Source: an uncultured Bacteroidales bacterium (lineage in GTDB: Bacteria; Bacteroidota; Bacteroidia; Bacteroidales; FEN-979). From it: 64,000 nucleotides of DNA. Positions within the stretch are counted from its first letter, which is position 1; each line of letters opens with the position of its first letter. The position numbers and the translations under genes were made by a program. The stretch is taken from NCBI GenBank assembly GCA_903916595.1, contig CAIWXI010000050.1, forward strand, positions 1-64,000, given 5' to 3'. Below, in pieces: positions 24,460-33,000 of this stretch. The notes beneath the pieces were generated by a model. That model ran no database searches. It saw only the letters and a list, made by a program, of their open reading frames with translations, and was not told the DNA's origin.

Positions 24460-26319
24460 ATGCCGGATATTATCAGGATGTTGCCTGAATCAGTCTCAAA
24501 CCAGATTGCCGCCGGCGAAGTTGTGCAGCGACCTGCATCCGTAGCTAAAGAATTACTCGAAAACACCATCGATGCGGGAGCAACTGAAATCAAGCTGATC
24601 ATAAAAGATGCCGGCAGAACGCTGATCCAGGTTATCGATAACGGATGTGGCATGTCGGAAAGGGATGCCCGTATGTGTTTTGAACGGCATGCTACTTCAA
24701 AACTGCAAACGGCCAATGACCTTCTTTCAATCCGCACTCTTGGTTTCCGCGGTGAAGCACTTGCCTCCATTGCTTCAGTAGCCCAGGTTGACCTCCGCAC
24801 AAAAAAAACGGATGATGAGATCGGAACCCAGCTTATCATAGAAGGCACCGAGGTAAAAAGCCATAATCCTGTGAGCACTTCCACCGGGACCAGTGTTCAG
24901 GTAAAAAACCTGTTCTATAATGTACCTGCCAGAAGGAATTTCCTGAAGTCAAACACCTCTGAATTAAAATATATCCTGGATGAATTTTTCCGCATAGCCC
25001 TGGTTCATCCCGATATCGCCTTTACCGTGTATAACCAGGACAAGGTGATGTTTCAGCTTCCTTCAGCCAATTTGCGACAGCGTATCGTCGCCATTTTCGG
25101 AACAAATTATAACCAGAAGCTGATACCGGTTCAGCAACAAACCGGTATGGTGAATATCAGCGGGTTTATTGGAAAACCCGAGTTTGCCAGAAAAAAAAGA
25201 GGTGAACAGTATTTTTTTGCCAACGGCCGGTTTATACGCAACCCATACCTCCATCATGCCGTGGAGGCAGGTTTTATGGAACTTATCCCCAAGGATTCAT
25301 ATCCCACGTATTTCCTTTATCTCGAGCTGGATCCGTCGAATATCGACGTAAATATACATCCTACTAAAACCGAAATAAACTTCACCGACAGTAAAAGCAT
25401 ATATGCCATCCTTCAGGCTGCGGTGAGGCAGGCACTTGGTAAGTATAACCTGACCACGGTATTGGATTTCGAGCAGGAACAAAGTATGGACATCCCTCCC
25501 TTGAAACCTGGTCAAACAATACGTCAGCCCCAGATTACAGTCAACCCCGACTTTAATCCCTTCGAAAAAAAACAAGAATTTCAGCCCAGTTTAAGGTTTG
25601 AAAATCAGGATAAAAATTCCCGCTTGGCAAGCTGGAGCGGAGGCTCTCAGGCCCTGCCCGGGCAGGCCGGTACCATCCCATCCCTGCCTCTCGCAGAGCT
25701 TATCGAAAAACTCGGCGATGAGAAGAATCTGAGCCTTAATCTCGAATCAGAAAGTCCGCCTCTTCCACTTTTCCAGATCGCGAATTCATATATCGTCGCG
25801 GAAACCTCAAAAAGCCTTATGTTTATAGATCAGCAGTCGGCCCATGAAAGAATTCTTTATGAGGAAATGCTGGAGTATAGTAAAGAAGAGCATACTGTTA
25901 GCTCTGGCATCCTTCCGGTGAGCCTTTGGTTTTCAGCAGATGACGCTCTCCTGATGAACGATCTGCTGAGTGATTTCCTTGCCCTGGGCTTCGACATCTC
26001 GGAGTTTGGGAACAATGATTTTGTACTTCAATCCATTCCCGCCGATCTCGGGCATACCGACTTTCACGGGGCCGTGGAAAAGGTGCTGGAAGCGATTAAA
26101 AATGATCACCCCGGAAAAAGTGTAGCAAAACAGCAGATCATCGCGAAATCGATGGCCCGAAGCGCCGCAGTCAAACGGGGCAAACCGCTTAAAAAGGAAG
26201 AAATGGAAAGCATCTACCAAAAATTATTTGCTTGTAAAATGCCGGAAATCTCTCCCAATGGAAAACCTACTCTTTTTGTACTGTCCTTTGACGAACTTTT
26301 AAAAAAATTTAAACCTTAA
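24460..26319 (+). CDS. mutL: DNA mismatch repair protein MutL
   Basis: This 619-residue protein is full length. The GHKL ATPase is intact: ELLENTIDAGA (motif I), DNGCGM (II), TLGFRGEAL (III) and GTSVQVKNLFYNVPARR. A proline-rich linker (about 340-430) leads to the C-terminal dimerisation domain. MutL couples MutS mismatch recognition to strand removal. The endonuclease motif DQHA(X)2E(X)4E is present in a varied form, DQQSAHERILYE, and the later CPHGRP segment reads SPNGKP, so nicking activity is uncertain. It starts the group mutL-rhomboid-rhomboid-EEP, with gaps of 9, 6 and 4 bp. Confidence 0.97.
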   Translation: MPDIIRMLPESVSNQIAAGEVVQRPASVAKELLENTIDAGATEIKLIIKDAGRTLIQVIDNGCGMSERDARMCFERHATSKLQTANDLLSIRTLGFRGEALASIASVAQVDLRTKKTDDEIGTQLIIEGTEVKSHNPVSTSTGTSVQVKNLFYNVPARRNFLKSNTSELKYILDEFFRIALVHPDIAFTVYNQDKVMFQLPSANLRQRIVAIFGTNYNQKLIPVQQQTGMVNISGFIGKPEFARKKRGEQYFFANGRFIRNPYLHHAVEAGFMELIPKDSYPTYFLYLELDPSNIDVNIHPTKTEINFTDSKSIYAILQAAVRQALGKYNLTTVLDFEQEQSMDIPPLKPGQTIRQPQITVNPDFNPFEKKQEFQPSLRFENQDKNSRLASWSGGSQALPGQAGTIPSLPLAELIEKLGDEKNLSLNLESESPPLPLFQIANSYIVAETSKSLMFIDQQSAHERILYEEMLEYSKEEHTVSSGILPVSLWFSADDALLMNDLLSDFLALGFDISEFGNNDFVLQSIPADLGHTDFHGAVEKVLEAIKNDHPGKSVAKQQIIAKSMARSAAVKRGKPLKKEEMESIYQKLFACKMPEISPNGKPTLFVLSFDELLKKFKP

Positions 26320-26328
26320 CCTGCATTT

Positions 26329-27159
26329 ATGAGCAGCGAGCAATATAGCCCCTCCGGCTTTAAACTTCTTCCTCTGGTTGTCAAAAACCTGCTGATTATC
26401 AATCTGATCTGCTTTGTTGCTACGTTATCGCTGGAAAGCACATTCAGAATAGATCTTTCAAATCTTTTCGGACTTCATTATTTCAAATCAGATCTGTTCA
26501 GGACATACCAGTTCGTGACCTATATGTTTTTTCATGCCGACATTCAGCACATCGTTTATAATATGTTTGCCTTGTGGATGTTCGGCTACCTGCTTGAGAA
26601 CGTTTGGGGACCCAAGCGTTTTCTCACTTATTATATGGTTACGGGTATAGGTGCCGCGATAGTACAGACAGCGATCAATTACTGGCATTTCTCAGGATAT
26701 GAAGCCGCCGCTCTGGCCTATTCATCAGCGCCCTCGCCCGATGCGTTTGTAGCTTTCGTTAAAACCTGTCCTCCCAGAAGCCAGGAACTTCTCGACAGCA
26801 TGAACACACTCCTGTCGCAATGGCAGCAATCGTTGAATGATGCCCATTATCAGCAGCAATCGGTGGCGTTTGCTTACGATCTCATCAAGCAGCAAATGGA
26901 CATTGCAACTATAGGCGCATCCGGGGCTGTATACGGCATTCTGCTTGCTTTTGGCATGATGTTCCCAAATATGCTGGTATTTATCTACTTTTTATTCCCC
27001 ATTAAAGCCAAATGGCTGGTGATCGGATATGGCGCTTTTGAACTTTTTCTCGGAATCTCAAACAACCCCAGCGATAATGTCGCACATTTCGCACATCTTG
27101 GCGGAATGATTTTCGGATTTTTCCTGATCCTTTACTGGAAACGAAAAGAAAGATTCTGA
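26329..27159 (+). CDS. Rhomboid-family intramembrane serine protease
   Basis: This 276-residue protein has about six membrane helices. The catalytic dyad is visible as Ser198 in GASGAVYG and His256 in AHFAHLGG. The N-terminal rhomboid signature HADIQHIVYNMFALWMFG is also present. A long hydrophilic insert (about 125-190, rich in Gln) lies between helices ahead of the catalytic Ser. Rhomboids cut membrane proteins within the bilayer; the substrate is not predictable. It is followed after 6 bp by a second rhomboid, and the pair lies between mutL and an EEP-family gene. Confidence 0.92.
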   Translation: MSSEQYSPSGFKLLPLVVKNLLIINLICFVATLSLESTFRIDLSNLFGLHYFKSDLFRTYQFVTYMFFHADIQHIVYNMFALWMFGYLLENVWGPKRFLTYYMVTGIGAAIVQTAINYWHFSGYEAAALAYSSAPSPDAFVAFVKTCPPRSQELLDSMNTLLSQWQQSLNDAHYQQQSVAFAYDLIKQQMDIATIGASGAVYGILLAFGMMFPNMLVFIYFLFPIKAKWLVIGYGAFELFLGISNNPSDNVAHFAHLGGMIFGFFLILYWKRKERF

Positions 27160-27165
27160 ACCGAT

Positions 27166-28080
27166 ATGTATACAAATACAACAGGACCCAATCCGGCTGA
27201 ACCTCTGAAACGATTTTTCAGGGAAGGTTCCGTGTTGGCTAACCTTATCATTATCAATGTTGTGGTTTGGCTGTTGGTTCAGATTTTCAGCCTTATCTTC
27301 TTTTTATATAACCAACCCGATGCCGCACTTGCCACAACTTCTATTATCAGGATCTTCGGGGTTCCGGCGTTCCTGCCTGCCCTGTTCAATAAACCGTGGA
27401 CTATTGTTACTTATATGTTCCTGCATGTCGACGTCTGGCATATCCTGTTTAACATGTTATGGCTTTACTGGTTCGGAAAGATATTTCAGGAGTACCTTGG
27501 AAGCCGGAAATTACTCGTGGTTTATCTTCTGGGTGGTATCTCAGGCGCCCTGGTATATATCCTCGCCTTTAATGTTTTTCCCGTCTTTGCACCCTCCCTG
27601 CCAATATCCTGTGCTCTCGGGGCTTCTGCCTCGGTGATGGCAATAGTGACCGCTGTATCCTTCAAAGTCCCTGATTTTAATATAAGTCTGCTGTTCATTG
27701 GAAGGATCAGAATCATATACCTGGCGATAGCGCTCTTTGTCTTTGATTTTTTTATGATCCCTACGGGAAATGCCGGAGGGCATATCGCCCATATCGGAGG
27801 AGCTTTATTCGGCTTTCTTTACAGTCAGTTCTCTTCAGCCTCTTTTGGCAACAGGGCAAAGTGGACCAGGCCGGGAAGAGATTTTTTTCGCAAAAAACCT
27901 ATGCAAGCAACTCCATTCGAATCAACCAGCCGTCCTCTGAGCGATGAGGAATTCAATCTGCAGAAAGTAAAAAAACAGAGACGGATGGATGATATTCTGG
28001 AAAAAATATCAAAGGGAGGATACGACAGTCTGACCAGAGATGAAAAGGAGTTCCTGTTCAAATCTTCCGGCAAACGATGA
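27166..28080 (+). CDS. Second rhomboid-family protein with cytoplasmic tail
   Basis: This 304-residue paralogue of the preceding gene has about six helices and HVDVWHILFNMLWLYWFG. The serine motif is GASAS (Ser154), where the Gly after the catalytic Ser is replaced by Ala, with His in GGHIAHIGG. The substitution may weaken the oxyanion environment, but the dyad is kept. A basic, hydrophilic C-terminal tail of about 80 residues follows the last helix. It lacks the large insert of its neighbour, so the two probably have different substrates or form a heteromeric pair. Confidence 0.88.
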   Translation: MYTNTTGPNPAEPLKRFFREGSVLANLIIINVVVWLLVQIFSLIFFLYNQPDAALATTSIIRIFGVPAFLPALFNKPWTIVTYMFLHVDVWHILFNMLWLYWFGKIFQEYLGSRKLLVVYLLGGISGALVYILAFNVFPVFAPSLPISCALGASASVMAIVTAVSFKVPDFNISLLFIGRIRIIYLAIALFVFDFFMIPTGNAGGHIAHIGGALFGFLYSQFSSASFGNRAKWTRPGRDFFRKKPMQATPFESTSRPLSDEEFNLQKVKKQRRMDDILEKISKGGYDSLTRDEKEFLFKSSGKR

Positions 28081-28084
28081 GCGT

Positions 28085-29218
28085 ATGAGGAACAATATAG
28101 TAACCGGAAAGAAAAGACGATGGCCAAAGATTATCCTTCTGGTTTTGAATTGCCTGTTCGTTGCCGCCTTACTGAGTTCCTATGCAGCCGCATGGATTAG
28201 TCCGGTGGAATACTGGCCCTTTGCATTCTTAGGGATCGCTTATCCGGTCATCCTTATGATCAACCTGCTTTTTGTTTTCGTCTGGCTGATCCTCTGGAAC
28301 AAATTTATTTACCTGTCCCTGCTCGCGATTCTTGTGGGATCAGGCAATATGAAGGCCATGATGCCTCTCCGCTTTTCTTCTGCATCGCCCCATTCCCAAT
28401 GTTCCCTGAGGGTAGTAACATATAATGTTCATAGTCTCTATGGCAATCAACCGGAAAACGTAACACCTGATGCACGCAGCCAGGTTACCGATTTTCTTGC
28501 AGCGGAAAAAGCCGATCTTGTGTGTGTTCAGGAGTTTTATGCAATTGGTGAGGAATACATGAAAACATTGCATAAATTTTCCCGCTCCATGAACCTTGAT
28601 TACTTCTTTTTTAAGAATTACAGGGACTTCTGGCAAAAAACAAAAATAAACGCTATAGCCACGTTCTCAAAATATCCTATTGTTCACGAGGGCTTCTTCA
28701 GGCTTGAAAACAGGAGCACGTTTGCAATTTTTTCCGACATAGCCGTTCAGGGTGATACAATCCGGGTTTATAATGTTCACCTGGAATCAATCCGGCTGGG
28801 AAATGATGATTATTCCTTCTATTCTAAGCTTACTGATCCCGGCATGGATGAAAAAAACTTTACAAGAGGATTCCGGAAGATGCTCTGGAAATTAAAAAAA
28901 GCTTTCGTTTTGCGGGCCATGCAGGTTGAAATACTGAATTCACATATGAAACTCAGCTCCTACCCTGTGCTGATTTGCGGAGACTTTAACGATACCCCTT
29001 CTTCTTTTGCCTATCATTCTCTTTTGAAAGGCCGTAATGATGCATTTGTCAATGCCGGCAATGAATGGATAGGCAGCACCTATGCCGGCCGTTTTCCGGC
29101 CTTCAGGATAGATTATATGCTGTATGATGATTTTTTTACGGCCTTGTCATATCAAAAGAAGGAAGTAAATCTCTCTGATCATTACCCGCTTATTTCTGAG
29201 TTTGCATTCAAGCATTAA
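28085..29218 (+). CDS. Membrane-anchored endonuclease/exonuclease/phosphatase (EEP) family protein
   Basis: This 377-residue protein starts at ATG 28085, 4 bp after the rhomboid stop; a longer start at 28040 would overlap it. Two to three N-terminal membrane helices (about 15-90) precede an EEP domain. That domain contains LRVVTYNVHSLYG, CVQEFY (catalytic Glu), VYNVHLES, ICGDFNDTPSS and NLSDHYPLISEF (catalytic Asp-His). The fold is shared by DNase I, exonuclease III and inositol phosphatases. Placement of the catalytic domain outside the cytoplasm is likely, but depends on helix number. The substrate is unknown; this mutL-rhomboid-EEP order seems common in Bacteroidota. Confidence 0.88.
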   Translation: MRNNIVTGKKRRWPKIILLVLNCLFVAALLSSYAAAWISPVEYWPFAFLGIAYPVILMINLLFVFVWLILWNKFIYLSLLAILVGSGNMKAMMPLRFSSASPHSQCSLRVVTYNVHSLYGNQPENVTPDARSQVTDFLAAEKADLVCVQEFYAIGEEYMKTLHKFSRSMNLDYFFFKNYRDFWQKTKINAIATFSKYPIVHEGFFRLENRSTFAIFSDIAVQGDTIRVYNVHLESIRLGNDDYSFYSKLTDPGMDEKNFTRGFRKMLWKLKKAFVLRAMQVEILNSHMKLSSYPVLICGDFNDTPSSFAYHSLLKGRNDAFVNAGNEWIGSTYAGRFPAFRIDYMLYDDFFTALSYQKKEVNLSDHYPLISEFAFKH

Positions 29219-29220
29219 GT

Positions 29221-31251
29221 ATGGAATTCAGGCTTACAACAGAATTCGTTCCTACAGGTGATCAGCCTGAGGCAATCCGTGAGCTAGTAGAAGGGCTGGA
29301 CCGTGGCGACCAGGCACAGGTTCTGGCAGGGGTAACCGGAAGCGGAAAGACCTTTACCATTGCTAATGTTATACAAAGGGTGCAAAGGCCCACCCTTGTT
29401 TTAAGCCATAATAAAACTCTTGCTGCTCAGCTATACGGTGAGTTCCGGGAGTTTTTTCCCGAGAGTGCAGTGGAATTTTTTGTTTCCTATTATGATTATT
29501 ATCAGCCCGAAGCCTTCATCCCTGTCACCAATACTTATATTGAAAAAGACCTTTCGATCAATGAAGAAATAGAAAAGCTTCGCCTGAGCGCTTCTTCAGC
29601 ATTGCTTTCAGGCCGGCGCGACGTGATCGTAATTTCATCGGTGTCGTGTATTTACGGTATCGGTAATCCGGATGATTTCACAGGCAGTATTGTAAAACTT
29701 AAACTAGGTGAGCGGATCAGCCGGAACAGGCTGTTGCTACAGTTTGTAAACAGCCTGTATTCCAGGACAGAATTGGAATTCACCAGGGGAAAATTCCGTG
29801 TCAAGGGTGACCTTGTAGACATTTTTCCAGCTTATCTCGATATCGCTTACAGGATTATTTTCTGGGGAGATGAAGTAGAAAAACTGGAATCATTTGATCC
29901 GGTATCAGGCAGAACGATTGAGGGGCTTGAGTTTATACAGGTCTATCCGGCTAACATTTTTGTGACCTCTCCCGATAAAATGAAGGAAGCTTTAACTGAG
30001 ATACAGGATGACCTGTTCAGGCAGACTGATTATTTCAGGAGTGAAGGTAAAGCCCTGGAAGCAAAAAGGCTTGAAGACCGCGTGAATTACGACATTGAGA
30101 TGATGCGTGAGCTGGGTTACTGTTCAGGTATTGAAAACTACTCAAGGTATTTCGACGGCAGGGCTACCGGGTCAAGGCCTTTTTGTCTGCTCGATTATTT
30201 CCCTGATGATTTTCTTATGGTCATTGACGAAAGTCACGTTACTGTTCCTCAGATCAGAGCTATGTACGGAGGCGATCGCTCACGCAAACAGACTCTTGTT
30301 GAATATGGGTTCAGGCTGCCTTCCGCAATGGACAACCGCCCCTTGAAATTTGACGAATTTGAGGCGCTTGTCGGACAAACAATCTTCGTGAGTGCAACCC
30401 CCGCCGATTTTGAACTTCAGAAATCCGAGGGCGTTGTCGTTGAGCAGCTTATACGCCCTACAGGACTTCTGGACCCCCTTGTTGAGGTGAGACCAAGCCT
30501 TAACCAGATTGATGACCTTCTGGATGAGATTGATAAACGCGTTGCCGTACATGAAAGAGTTCTTGTAACGACACTTACAAAGAGAATGGCGGAAGAGCTG
30601 GCCAAATATTTTGTGAGACTGAATATCAAATCAAGGTATATCCATTCAGATGTAATAACCATGGACCGTGTGGATATTCTGCAGGATCTGAGGACAGGGA
30701 CTATCGATGTGCTTATTGGTGTAAATCTGCTCAGGGAAGGGCTTGACCTTCCTGAGGTTTCCCTCGTGGCCATACTTGATGCCGATAAGGAAGGTTTTCT
30801 CAGGTCAGAACGCAGTCTCACTCAGACAGCCGGAAGAGCGGCGCGAAACGTGAACAGTAAAGTGATACTGTATGCCGACAAAATCACTGATTCGATGAAG
30901 AGAATGATTTCAGAAGCAGGCCGAAGGAGAGAAAAACAGATTATCTACAACGAAAAACATAACATAACACCCGTCCAGATCACCAAAGATATGAGGAAAG
31001 TTTTTACCCGTGGAACCAGGGGAGATAATTCTACGGAAAAAGGCCGTCCTTACATTGAAAAAGAAAACCTTGACCATGCTGCAGACCCGGTGATCGCTTA
31101 TCTGCCGAAAGACAAGATTCAAAAACTTCTCAGAGAAACGGCCAAAGCAATGGAAGATGCTGTCAAACAGCTTGATTTTCTTGAGGCTGCAAGATTGCGT
31201 GATGAACTTGCCGCATTAAAGAAGGCACTTCCTGAGGCAGGGAACCAGTAA
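29221..31251 (+). CDS. uvrB: Excinuclease ABC subunit UvrB
   Basis: This 676-residue protein is full length for UvrB. Motifs seen are Walker A GVTGSGKTFT, the beta-hairpin YYDYYQPEAF that clamps DNA, the Walker B-type DESH, the helicase motif QTAGRAARN and a C-terminal UVR motif that contacts UvrC (about 635-670, QLDFLEAARLRDELAALK). UvrB verifies damage with UvrA and recruits UvrC during nucleotide excision repair. It starts 2 bp after the EEP gene stop, which suggests cotranscription with the mutL group. About 100 bp of non-coding sequence follows, containing the promoter of the exopolysaccharide locus. Confidence 0.98.
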   Translation: MEFRLTTEFVPTGDQPEAIRELVEGLDRGDQAQVLAGVTGSGKTFTIANVIQRVQRPTLVLSHNKTLAAQLYGEFREFFPESAVEFFVSYYDYYQPEAFIPVTNTYIEKDLSINEEIEKLRLSASSALLSGRRDVIVISSVSCIYGIGNPDDFTGSIVKLKLGERISRNRLLLQFVNSLYSRTELEFTRGKFRVKGDLVDIFPAYLDIAYRIIFWGDEVEKLESFDPVSGRTIEGLEFIQVYPANIFVTSPDKMKEALTEIQDDLFRQTDYFRSEGKALEAKRLEDRVNYDIEMMRELGYCSGIENYSRYFDGRATGSRPFCLLDYFPDDFLMVIDESHVTVPQIRAMYGGDRSRKQTLVEYGFRLPSAMDNRPLKFDEFEALVGQTIFVSATPADFELQKSEGVVVEQLIRPTGLLDPLVEVRPSLNQIDDLLDEIDKRVAVHERVLVTTLTKRMAEELAKYFVRLNIKSRYIHSDVITMDRVDILQDLRTGTIDVLIGVNLLREGLDLPEVSLVAILDADKEGFLRSERSLTQTAGRAARNVNSKVILYADKITDSMKRMISEAGRRREKQIIYNEKHNITPVQITKDMRKVFTRGTRGDNSTEKGRPYIEKENLDHAADPVIAYLPKDKIQKLLRETAKAMEDAVKQLDFLEAARLRDELAALKKALPEAGNQ

Positions 31252-31301
31252 ACAGCCACCATCACGCTTCTTAATAACTTTCAAGTAATGTTAATATCTA
31301 T

Positions 31302-31334
31302 TTTGACAGGTTGGAGCAAATTCGAATATATTTG
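31302..31334 (+). promoter_or_regulatory. Strong Bacteroidota promoter of the exopolysaccharide locus
   Basis: TTTG at 31302-31305, a 21-bp spacer, then TATATTTG at 31327-31334: both consensus elements match exactly. ATG of the receiver gene follows 20 bp after the -7 box. It is the first promoter seen before the run of same-strand genes that reaches 54514. Confidence 0.8.
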
Positions 31335-31354
31335 CTTACCAAAATTGTATCTGC

Positions 31355-31762
31355 ATGAAAAGAAAGATACTCGCAATAGACGATGAAAAGAGTATCCGGT
31401 TCATCATAGAAAATACGTTCAACAAGGAGTTTGAAGTTACCACTCTGAGTAACGGGATGGATGCTTTGTACTACATTCAGTCGGGGAACCTTCCTGATGT
31501 GATTATCTGTGACGTGGAAATGCCGGTAATGAACGGATTTGAATTTATTAAACGTATTCGTGAAAGCGGTTTTTTTGATGAAATACCACTGATCATGCTA
31601 TCGGGAAAAGAGGAAAGCGCTGACAAGATCAAATGTTTTGAGATGGGAGCTGATGATTATGTTGTTAAACCATTTAATCCCAGAGAACTTATCGTGAGAA
31701 TTAAACGCCGTATTGAAACATCCGTAGCCTTTTCAGGCAGCAGCAGTAGCAGCAGTCAGTGA
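31355..31762 (+). CDS. Stand-alone receiver (response regulator without output domain)
   Basis: This 135-residue receiver domain has the phospho-acceptor Asp53 in IICDVEMPV, the acidic pair IDDE near the N-terminus, the switch Ser in MLSGKE, and Lys in VVKPFNP. There is no output domain; a Ser-rich tail (GSSSSSSQ) ends the protein. Its stop codon lies 5 bp before the start of the pseudo-receiver/sugar transferase gene. It probably passes a phosphorylation signal to the polysaccharide machinery through protein contact. The hybrid kinases at 51781-54514 are candidate partners, though they are 20 kb away. Confidence 0.92.
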   Translation: MKRKILAIDDEKSIRFIIENTFNKEFEVTTLSNGMDALYYIQSGNLPDVIICDVEMPVMNGFEFIKRIRESGFFDEIPLIMLSGKEESADKIKCFEMGADDYVVKPFNPRELIVRIKRRIETSVAFSGSSSSSSQ

Positions 31763-31767
31763 CACCG

Positions 31768-33000
31768 ATGGAGAAAGAAAGCCAGACTATAAATATCCTG
31801 TATATCGGAAGTGATGAGGCCGTGATTGACCGGTTCCGGAGTTCTGGCTTTTATAATATTACAGTGATGAGTAACCCTCTTGCTGCAATTTATTGGCTCA
31901 CCGATAATCAGTTTAAGATTTTCGATCTGGATAAAGACACCAGGTTCGATATTACATACGAAGAGAAGCGAACGATAGATGCGATTATCTGCGAAATGCT
32001 GCTTCCCGGAATCAACGCGTTTACGTTCTTCAGACGTTTAAAACTGAATAAACTTTACCAAAAAATACCCTTTATCATTATTTCTTTTTTCAAGGATTAT
32101 AACGCAAAGAAGAATGCCTATAATCTGGGCATAGACGATTTTTATCACCTGGAGATTAATCCCGGGAACATTTACAGCAGGATAAAGCTGTTAAAAAAAT
32201 TCAAAGCAGAATTTGAGAATAAGACAATCGCGATAGATACAACCCTTAGTTTTAATGCCTACAAGCCTTCGATCGTTAAAAGAACCTTTGATATACTCCT
32301 CGCGGGAACGGCTCTTTTGATACTCTCCCCTTTGATGATTCTGACCATGATTGCGATCAGGCTTGAATCGAAAGGGAAAGTGTATTATTTCTCAAAGCGG
32401 GTTGGAGCCAATTATAAGATTTTTGATTTTTACAAATTCCGCTCAATGTATCCTGATGCAGATAAACGCCTCAAGGAAGTGGAGCATCTTAATCAGTATA
32501 TCAGCGGAATAGTAGAGGCAGTATGTTCAGAGTGTGCCAAATTACCCAAAGGTCAATACTGCTCACCCCTGGTGTATTATGACGGAGAGCAGGTATGCGA
32601 GCGCATTGCCAACAAACAAAAAAACGCAAGAAAAGCATTTCTTAAGATAAAAGATGACCCGAGAATCACTAAAGTTGGCAAGATCATCAGAATGACCAGC
32701 ATCGACGAACTGCCTCAGCTGATCAATGTGCTCAAAGGTGATATGTCGATCGTCGGGAACCGTCCCCTGCCCCTGAATGAAGCTGAAGCTCTGACGAAAA
32801 AGAAATGGAGCCGCCGGTTCAGGGCAGCAGCCGGACTGACAGGGTTGTGGCAGGTCGAGAAAAGAGGGAGAAGCGGCCCAATGTCGGAGGAAGAACGGTT
32901 TGCTCTTGATAACTATTATGCAGAGCATTGCTCTTTCTGGGGAGACATTGTAATAATATTCAGAACCTTCGGTGCTATATTTCAAAAGGAGAATATGTAA
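31768..33000 (+). CDS. Pseudo-receiver fused to undecaprenyl-phosphate sugar-phosphate transferase
   Basis: This 410-residue protein starts at ATG 31768; a GTG at 31759 overlapping the previous stop is the alternative. Residues about 1-140 look like a receiver domain, but the acceptor Asp is Glu76 (AIICEMLLPG) and the conserved Lys is missing (LEINPGN). Residues about 165-410 are a bacterial sugar transferase: a membrane hairpin (FDILLAGTALLILSPLMIL), KRVGANYKIFDFYKFRSM, TSIDELPQLINVLKGDMS and GLTGLWQVEKRGR. Such enzymes start polysaccharide synthesis by moving a sugar phosphate to the lipid carrier. An insert with four Cys (253, 256, 265, 277; spacing CX2CX8CX11C) interrupts the catalytic domain and may bind metal. 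Confidence 0.9.
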   Translation: MEKESQTINILYIGSDEAVIDRFRSSGFYNITVMSNPLAAIYWLTDNQFKIFDLDKDTRFDITYEEKRTIDAIICEMLLPGINAFTFFRRLKLNKLYQKIPFIIISFFKDYNAKKNAYNLGIDDFYHLEINPGNIYSRIKLLKKFKAEFENKTIAIDTTLSFNAYKPSIVKRTFDILLAGTALLILSPLMILTMIAIRLESKGKVYYFSKRVGANYKIFDFYKFRSMYPDADKRLKEVEHLNQYISGIVEAVCSECAKLPKGQYCSPLVYYDGEQVCERIANKQKNARKAFLKIKDDPRITKVGKIIRMTSIDELPQLINVLKGDMSIVGNRPLPLNEAEALTKKKWSRRFRAAAGLTGLWQVEKRGRSGPMSEEERFALDNYYAEHCSFWGDIVIIFRTFGAIFQKENM

